A DNA stretch of 10,055 nucleotides. It comes from Candidatus Omnitrophota bacterium. GTDB lineage: Bacteria; Omnitrophota; Gorgyraeia; Duberdicusellales; 4484-171. Where the stretch lies: positions 1-10,055 of the forward strand of contig JAMWDA010000033.1 of NCBI GenBank assembly GCA_023818995.1, written 5' to 3'. The notes under the pieces were generated by a model, which was not told the DNA's origin, made no database searches, and saw only the letters and a program-made list of their open reading frames with translations. Of the stretch, positions 6,919 to 10,055 are shown in pieces (the stretch's first letter is position 1; each line of letters starts with the position of its first letter). The position numbers were made by a program, and so were the translations under genes.

Positions 6919-6972
6919 GATGTCCACTTCGTAAGTGGGCGCTACAGTGTACACTTCGTAAGTGGACATCGG
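6917..6972. repeat. Palindromic intergenic element, copy B (flgE-flbD)
   Basis: A 56-bp element with perfect 13-bp outer arms CCGATGTCCACTT (top strand) and AAGTGGACATCGG, inner 5-bp arms AAGTG/CACTT, and a central loop region GCTACAG. It matches copy A (3641-3696) in inverted orientation at 49 of 56 positions. The third base pair of the stem is A-T in copy A and G-C here, a two-sided compensatory change. The remaining differences cluster in the central region. It occupies most of the 81-base gap between flgE and flbD and ends 14 nt before the flbD ATG. No T-run follows, so a terminator role is unlikely. Confidence 0.9.
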
Positions 6973-6983
6973 TTATAGAAAGA

Positions 6984-8639
6984 TTATCTCTTTAGATTTA
7001 TTGCCTCTTGAAGTATCTCATCAGATGTAGTTATGCTACGCGAGTTAACCTGAAATCCTCTCTGAGAAGTAATCATATCTACAAACTCCTGAGCAATATC
7101 CACATTGGACATCTCTAATGTCCCAGGAGAAATTGACCCTCGTCCACCTGTTCCTGCCGGACCTATTTGAGCTACACCAGAATTTGCCGTCTCAGAGAAC
7201 ATATTTTCACCATCTCTTAATAACCCGGCATAATTGGTAAAGTGTGCTAAAGCTACCTGAGCTAAATTCTGGGTAAGACCATTAGTGTAAATACCTGTAA
7301 TTACACCCGATGTTCCTACAGTAAAGGTAGTTAAAAACCCTGCTTCGTAACCATCCTGACGAGAAGCAATAACAGTATTTGTAGAAGCATACTGGGTAAC
7401 AGAATTGAAATCAAGAGAATTAATTACTAAAGGTGTTGCTGCCGGTGGAACATCTAAAGTAACCGCATTCGTTATAGAGGAGTTAGATAATGAACCATTA
7501 CTGGTAAAGAGCAACCTCCCCGAACCACTAGTAACATCATCACCGCTAACTCTCCATGTCCATAAATTGTTACCGTTACCTGTAGTAGGGTCATAGTTAC
7601 TATGGGTAAATATAAAAGTAACAGCGTGCGTATTCCCTAAAGAATCGTAAATATTAATAGAGGTGGTAGCTGTTGGTGCTTGAGAGTAAGTGCCACCAAT
7701 ATCTACATCCGAGGTATCAGGACCAACTACAGTAATATCATCAAGTGTTCCATCAAGAACATCCAAACTATCCATTAAGTTTATAGTCACAGAACCTCCT
7801 GCAGTAATATTAACTGTATCTTGCGAGCCTCCTCCACCTAAACTTAAACTATCGTAAACAACCTCACCAATCACCCCACTACCCAAAGGATGTGTTCCAT
7901 CGTTATCAACATTTATAGTATAAGTTAGTGTATCTGTTCCTGAAGATGCCCACGTTCCTCCACTAATCGTTCCTGTAACTTCCCATTCGTTAAAATTACC
8001 TGTGGGAGTAAGCCTCCAAGTAATAGAAGCAGTATTACCTGTGACACTATCGGTTACTACCATACTACTACTATTAAAATCAATTTTCCCTATTGTGCGA
8101 GAATCTAAGTTGTTACTAAAAGTTATCTCTGTAGTAGCATTAGGAGGAATTGTGCTACCCGTAGGTATAGAGATATTGCCTACTAACTCACTGCTATTTA
8201 TCTCGCCGGAACTATTAGCCTGCCATCCTTGAACAGAATAACCGTTAGAAACATTTACTAAATTACCATTAGCATCTAAAACAAATGTCCCTGCTCGGCT
8301 ATAGTGAATTACTCCATCAGCATCTCTAAGAATAAACATACCGTTACCTTGAATTGCCATATCCGTGTTTACTCCTGTAAGCTGTAAGTTCCCTTGAGTA
8401 AAGATTGTATCTATACTAGCCACACTCATCCCCAAACCTACTTGTATAGGATTAGTTCCTCCTAAGGTATCTGTAGGAGGACTAGCTCCCCGCACAACTT
8501 GGCTTAAGATATCCTGAAAGTTTACTCTTCCTCGTTTAAATCCTGTAGTATTGATATTAGCGATATTATTCGCCACTACATCCATACGCACCTGATGATT
8601 CCTTAATCCTGATATTCCTGTAAACATCGACCTTAACAT
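6984..8639 (-). CDS. flgE: FlgE, flagellar hook protein, enlarged
   Basis: FlgE polymerises outside the cell into the curved hook. The 551 residues exceed the roughly 400 of enteric FlgE. The N-terminus MLRSMFTGISGLRNHQVRMD with ANNIANINTTGFK is the classical rod/hook signature. The family's GNLQLTGVNTDMAIQGNGMF block lies near residues 83-102. The C-terminus (about 504-551) has SPGTLEMSNVDIAQEFVDMI, then SQRGFQVNSRSI, the D0 helix. The middle D2 region holds the usual NLDS (177-180) and YDSLGN (331-336) landmarks, but about 140 extra residues sit between them, partly resembling the segment after YDSLGN. The protein has no cysteine. The ATG at 8639 is preceded by AAAGGGGG about 10 bases upstream, and a stem-loop lies further upstream. 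The gene follows flgD and the TIGR02530 gene in the normal order. Confidence 0.96.
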   Translation of the reverse strand: MLRSMFTGISGLRNHQVRMDVVANNIANINTTGFKRGRVNFQDILSQVVRGASPPTDTLGGTNPIQVGLGMSVASIDTIFTQGNLQLTGVNTDMAIQGNGMFILRDADGVIHYSRAGTFVLDANGNLVNVSNGYSVQGWQANSSGEINSSELVGNISIPTGSTIPPNATTEITFSNNLDSRTIGKIDFNSSSMVVTDSVTGNTASITWRLTPTGNFNEWEVTGTISGGTWASSGTDTLTYTINVDNDGTHPLGSGVIGEVVYDSLSLGGGGSQDTVNITAGGSVTINLMDSLDVLDGTLDDITVVGPDTSDVDIGGTYSQAPTATTSINIYDSLGNTHAVTFIFTHSNYDPTTGNGNNLWTWRVSGDDVTSGSGRLLFTSNGSLSNSSITNAVTLDVPPAATPLVINSLDFNSVTQYASTNTVIASRQDGYEAGFLTTFTVGTSGVITGIYTNGLTQNLAQVALAHFTNYAGLLRDGENMFSETANSGVAQIGPAGTGGRGSISPGTLEMSNVDIAQEFVDMITSQRGFQVNSRSITTSDEILQEAINLKR

Positions 8640-8662
8640 AGGAATTCGCCCCCTTTCTTTTA

Positions 8663-8691
8663 AGAGGCTTCCCTAAAAGGGTCCAGCCTCT
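8663..8691 (-). promoter_or_regulatory. Stem-loop in the flgE leader
   Basis: On the coding strand AGAGGCT and AGCCTCT form a perfect 7-bp stem. Inside it is an asymmetric internal loop (GGA on one side, A on the other), then a 4-bp stem CCCT/AGGG closed by a TTT loop. It lies 7 bases after the stop codon of the upstream gene and about 20 bases before flgE, just above an AAAGGGGG ribosome binding site. There is no T-run after it on either strand, so it is not a plain intrinsic terminator. An mRNA-processing, stability or translation-control role is possible; I recognise no known riboswitch class. Confidence 0.6.
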
Positions 8692-8698
8692 AATAAGT

Positions 8699-9082
8699 TT
8701 AGACGATTATAGCACTATCTATATTGGTAAATACATTCTCTTTAATGTGATTACCATCAATTGCTGTAATAACAGTTTTATTCTTTATGCTCACAATCAA
8801 TGCTAAATCTTGCATAAGGATAAGCGATGAGCGCGCACCTTTCTTATCTGCCATACTAACTGCTTGTTTAAGTTTCTCTAATTTCGTCTCATCTAAAACT
8901 ATCTCTCTGCGTTGAATCCTTTCTAAAGCGTGTCCAGAAAATTTCAGCCCTCCCCCTAATTTTTCTTCTAAAATCTCTTTAAAACTTAACCCCTGAAAGG
9001 AAGAGGTCTTTTCTTTAGGTATAACCCTATTAAGGTGAATACCTTGAACTGGCTCATTTTTAATTGGTCTAATATCTGCCAT
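8699..9082 (-). CDS. TIGR02530-type flagellar operon protein
   Basis: This 127-residue protein matches the family annotated only as flagellar operon protein (TIGR02530), encoded between flgD and flgE in Firmicutes, Thermotogae and spirochaetes. Recognisable blocks are LKFSGHALERIQRREIVLD (residues about 46-64), KLEKLKQAVSMADKKGA, then SLILMQDLALIVSIKNKTVITAID and the ending ENVFTNIDSAIIV. The N-terminal 45 residues are variable and hydrophilic. There is no signal peptide or membrane segment. The molecular role is not established for the family; the position suggests hook assembly, perhaps as a chaperone or export-associated factor (inference). The start ATG at 9082 has AGGTGAGG upstream, lying within the end of flgD; the gap after the flgD stop is only 2 bases. 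Confidence 0.92.
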   Translation of the reverse strand: MADIRPIKNEPVQGIHLNRVIPKEKTSSFQGLSFKEILEEKLGGGLKFSGHALERIQRREIVLDETKLEKLKQAVSMADKKGARSSLILMQDLALIVSIKNKTVITAIDGNHIKENVFTNIDSAIIV

Positions 9083-9084
9083 AA

Positions 9085-9492
9085 TTACCTCACCTTTACA
9101 ATACTATTAAGAGCTACTTCCAAAGATTTTTTATCTGCCTCTATCAATAGAATAATTTCCCCATTACTAACTCTTACCTCTTTAACTTTACCCATTATTA
9201 AACCGTCATCCCTTAAAGCTTCTACGTCTCTGCCTAAAAGGTTACTGGAGTAAGAGAGAAGTTGCAGAGAACTTAAAGACTCCATCGTGCGATTAAGATT
9301 AATCAATTCCTCTAACGAATTAAACTGGGCTAACTGAGCGATAAAATCCTCATTCTTAACAGGTTCTAAAGGATTTTGCATCTTTAATTGAAGGATTAAC
9401 AATTGAAGAAAATCTTCTTTACCTAATGCCTCTTTACCTTCTGCTCTAAAGGCAAAATTTATAGGTGCACTATTTACACTATTCACTAACAT
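9085..9492 (-). CDS. flgD: FlgD, hook cap/scaffold protein, short form
   Basis: FlgD caps the growing hook and guides FlgE assembly. The N-terminal family signature is present: KEALGKEDFLQLLILQLKMQ, then NPLEPVKNEDFIAQLAQFNSLEELINLN (residues 19-67, in parts). After it comes a short beta-rich region with LLGRDVEAL and a GEIILLIEAD stretch. At 135 residues it is near the Bacillus type (about 140) and lacks the extended C-terminal domains of enteric FlgD (about 230 residues). The ATG at 9492 has a near-consensus AAGGAGGTGA Shine-Dalgarno (9497-9506), the strongest in the window. It follows fliK by 25 bases. Confidence 0.95.
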   Translation of the reverse strand: MLVNSVNSAPINFAFRAEGKEALGKEDFLQLLILQLKMQNPLEPVKNEDFIAQLAQFNSLEELINLNRTMESLSSLQLLSYSSNLLGRDVEALRDDGLIMGKVKEVRVSNGEIILLIEADKKSLEVALNSIVKVR

Positions 9493-9517
9493 ACACTCAC
9501 CTCCTTTCTTAGTTAAA

Positions 9518-10055
9518 TTATGCTAAACAATTTATTCTATCTTTATCTAAAGATAGTATTTCCCAACTATAATTATCTATCCCTAAAGAGGAATAATCTC
9601 CCTCAAAAAATACCCCCTTCATTTTCCCTTGAGATAAAATTTTAGGCTCAAAAAATCTATAAGATTGACCATTTTGTCCAAATGTAAATTGCGGGTTAAC
9701 TTCCACATTGAAGTTATGAAGAACTAAACCTTTATCCTCTATTGCTTGTTTCAACTCAGAAAAATAGCTATTTATCAGTTCTTGAGTTTGGTTTTGGCTA
9801 ACTACAATATTTAAGGTTAGTTTGTTATCAGCTAACTCTAATTTTAAGTGAAGTTTACCTAAATTCTCTGGCTTAAGCTCAATAAATGTCTGCCAATCCT
9901 TATTAAATTTGTTATGAAAAGTTATTCTTTCTACTGTTTCTTTTATCAAATTTAAAAACTGCCACTTAATCTCTAAATTATCTTTTTGTGGTAATTCCTC
10001 TATAACGTTTAAAGGCGAAGAAAAACTAAAGGTTACATTTTTAAAATTTCCATCT
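9518..10055 (-). CDS. fliK: FliK, hook-length control protein (C-terminal part; 5' end outside window)
   Basis: FliK is the exported ruler that measures hook length and triggers the FlhB switch. The reading frame stays open from its stop at 9518 to the window edge, giving about 179 residues; a TTG near 9949 is internal, not a start. The conserved C-terminal Flg_hook domain is clear: FIELKPENLGKLHLKLEL, then a beta strand with NKLTLNIVVSQNQTQELINS and the helix LKQAIEDKGLVLHNFNVEV (in parts). The tail after it is about 60 residues, hydrophilic, ending DKDRINCLA. The N-terminal export signal and ruler region lie to the right of the window. The gene immediately precedes flgD, the standard arrangement in this operon type. 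Family conservation is low outside the Flg_hook domain, but the domain and context agree. Confidence 0.92.
   Translation of the reverse strand, partial: DGNFKNVTFSFSSPLNVIEELPQKDNLEIKWQFLNLIKETVERITFHNKFNKDWQTFIELKPENLGKLHLKLELADNKLTLNIVVSQNQTQELINSYFSELKQAIEDKGLVLHNFNVEVNPQFTFGQNGQSYRFFEPKILSQGKMKGVFFEGDYSSLGIDNYSWEILSLDKDRINCLA

Noticed and set aside
6984..8639. Spirochaete-type cross-linked hook (lysinoalanine between FlgE subunits)
   Set aside because: That cross-link needs a conserved Cys, and this FlgE has no cysteine at all, despite the spirochaete-like gene order.
8663..8691. preQ1 or cyclic-di-GMP riboswitch before flgE
   Set aside because: The element is too short, and lacks the A-rich pseudoknot tail of preQ1-I and the paired-helix core of cyclic-di-GMP aptamers.
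9947..9949. TTG at 9949 as the start of a 143-residue protein
   Set aside because: The frame is open without a stop from there to the window edge, and FliK is always longer upstream of the Flg_hook domain, so this is an internal Leu codon.

Overview
The window is a single co-directional block of flagellar genes, all on the minus strand, from an AT-rich flagellated bacterium. No non-flagellar gene and no RNA gene is visible. In transcription order (right to left) it reads: fliK (3' part only), flgD, a TIGR02530-type flagellar operon gene, flgE, flbD, motA, motB, a fliN/fliY-type switch gene, fliO, fliP, fliQ, fliR, flhB, flhA (5' part only). This order is that of Firmicutes, Thermotogae and spirochaete fla operons, not the scattered enteric arrangement. 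The sequence alone does not fix the phylum. Stop codons are TAA, TAG and TGA with ordinary usage.

Right part (about 10055-6980): the hook-building genes. FliK is the hook-length ruler and export switch, FlgD the hook cap scaffold, then the small TIGR02530 protein and the hook subunit FlgE. Middle (about 6900-4278): the motor genes, made of FlbD/SwrD, the stator pair MotA/MotB with PomA-like ion-site residues, and a 300-residue rotor-switch protein. Left part (about 4290-1): the type III export gate FliO-FliP-FliQ-FliR-FlhB-FlhA. The genes are tightly packed, with 4-, 14- and 1-base overlaps or gaps of a few bases, so one long transcript with translational coupling is likely. The promoter lies outside the window to the right.

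Four things stand out. (1) Two copies of a 56-bp near-palindromic intergenic element (about 88% identical, inverted relative to each other) lie before fliP and flbD, each ending exactly 14 nt before the start codon. The copies share a compensatory base-pair change in the outer stem. (2) fliL and fliM, usually found between motB and fliN/fliY, are absent there; the fliN-type gene instead has a long FliM/CheC-like N-terminal part. (3) FlhB carries NPTR in place of the usual NPTH self-cleavage motif. (4) FlgE has an extra region of about 140 residues that looks like a diverged copy of its own D2 module. I see no wholly new system; the palindromic element is the best candidate for something undescribed.
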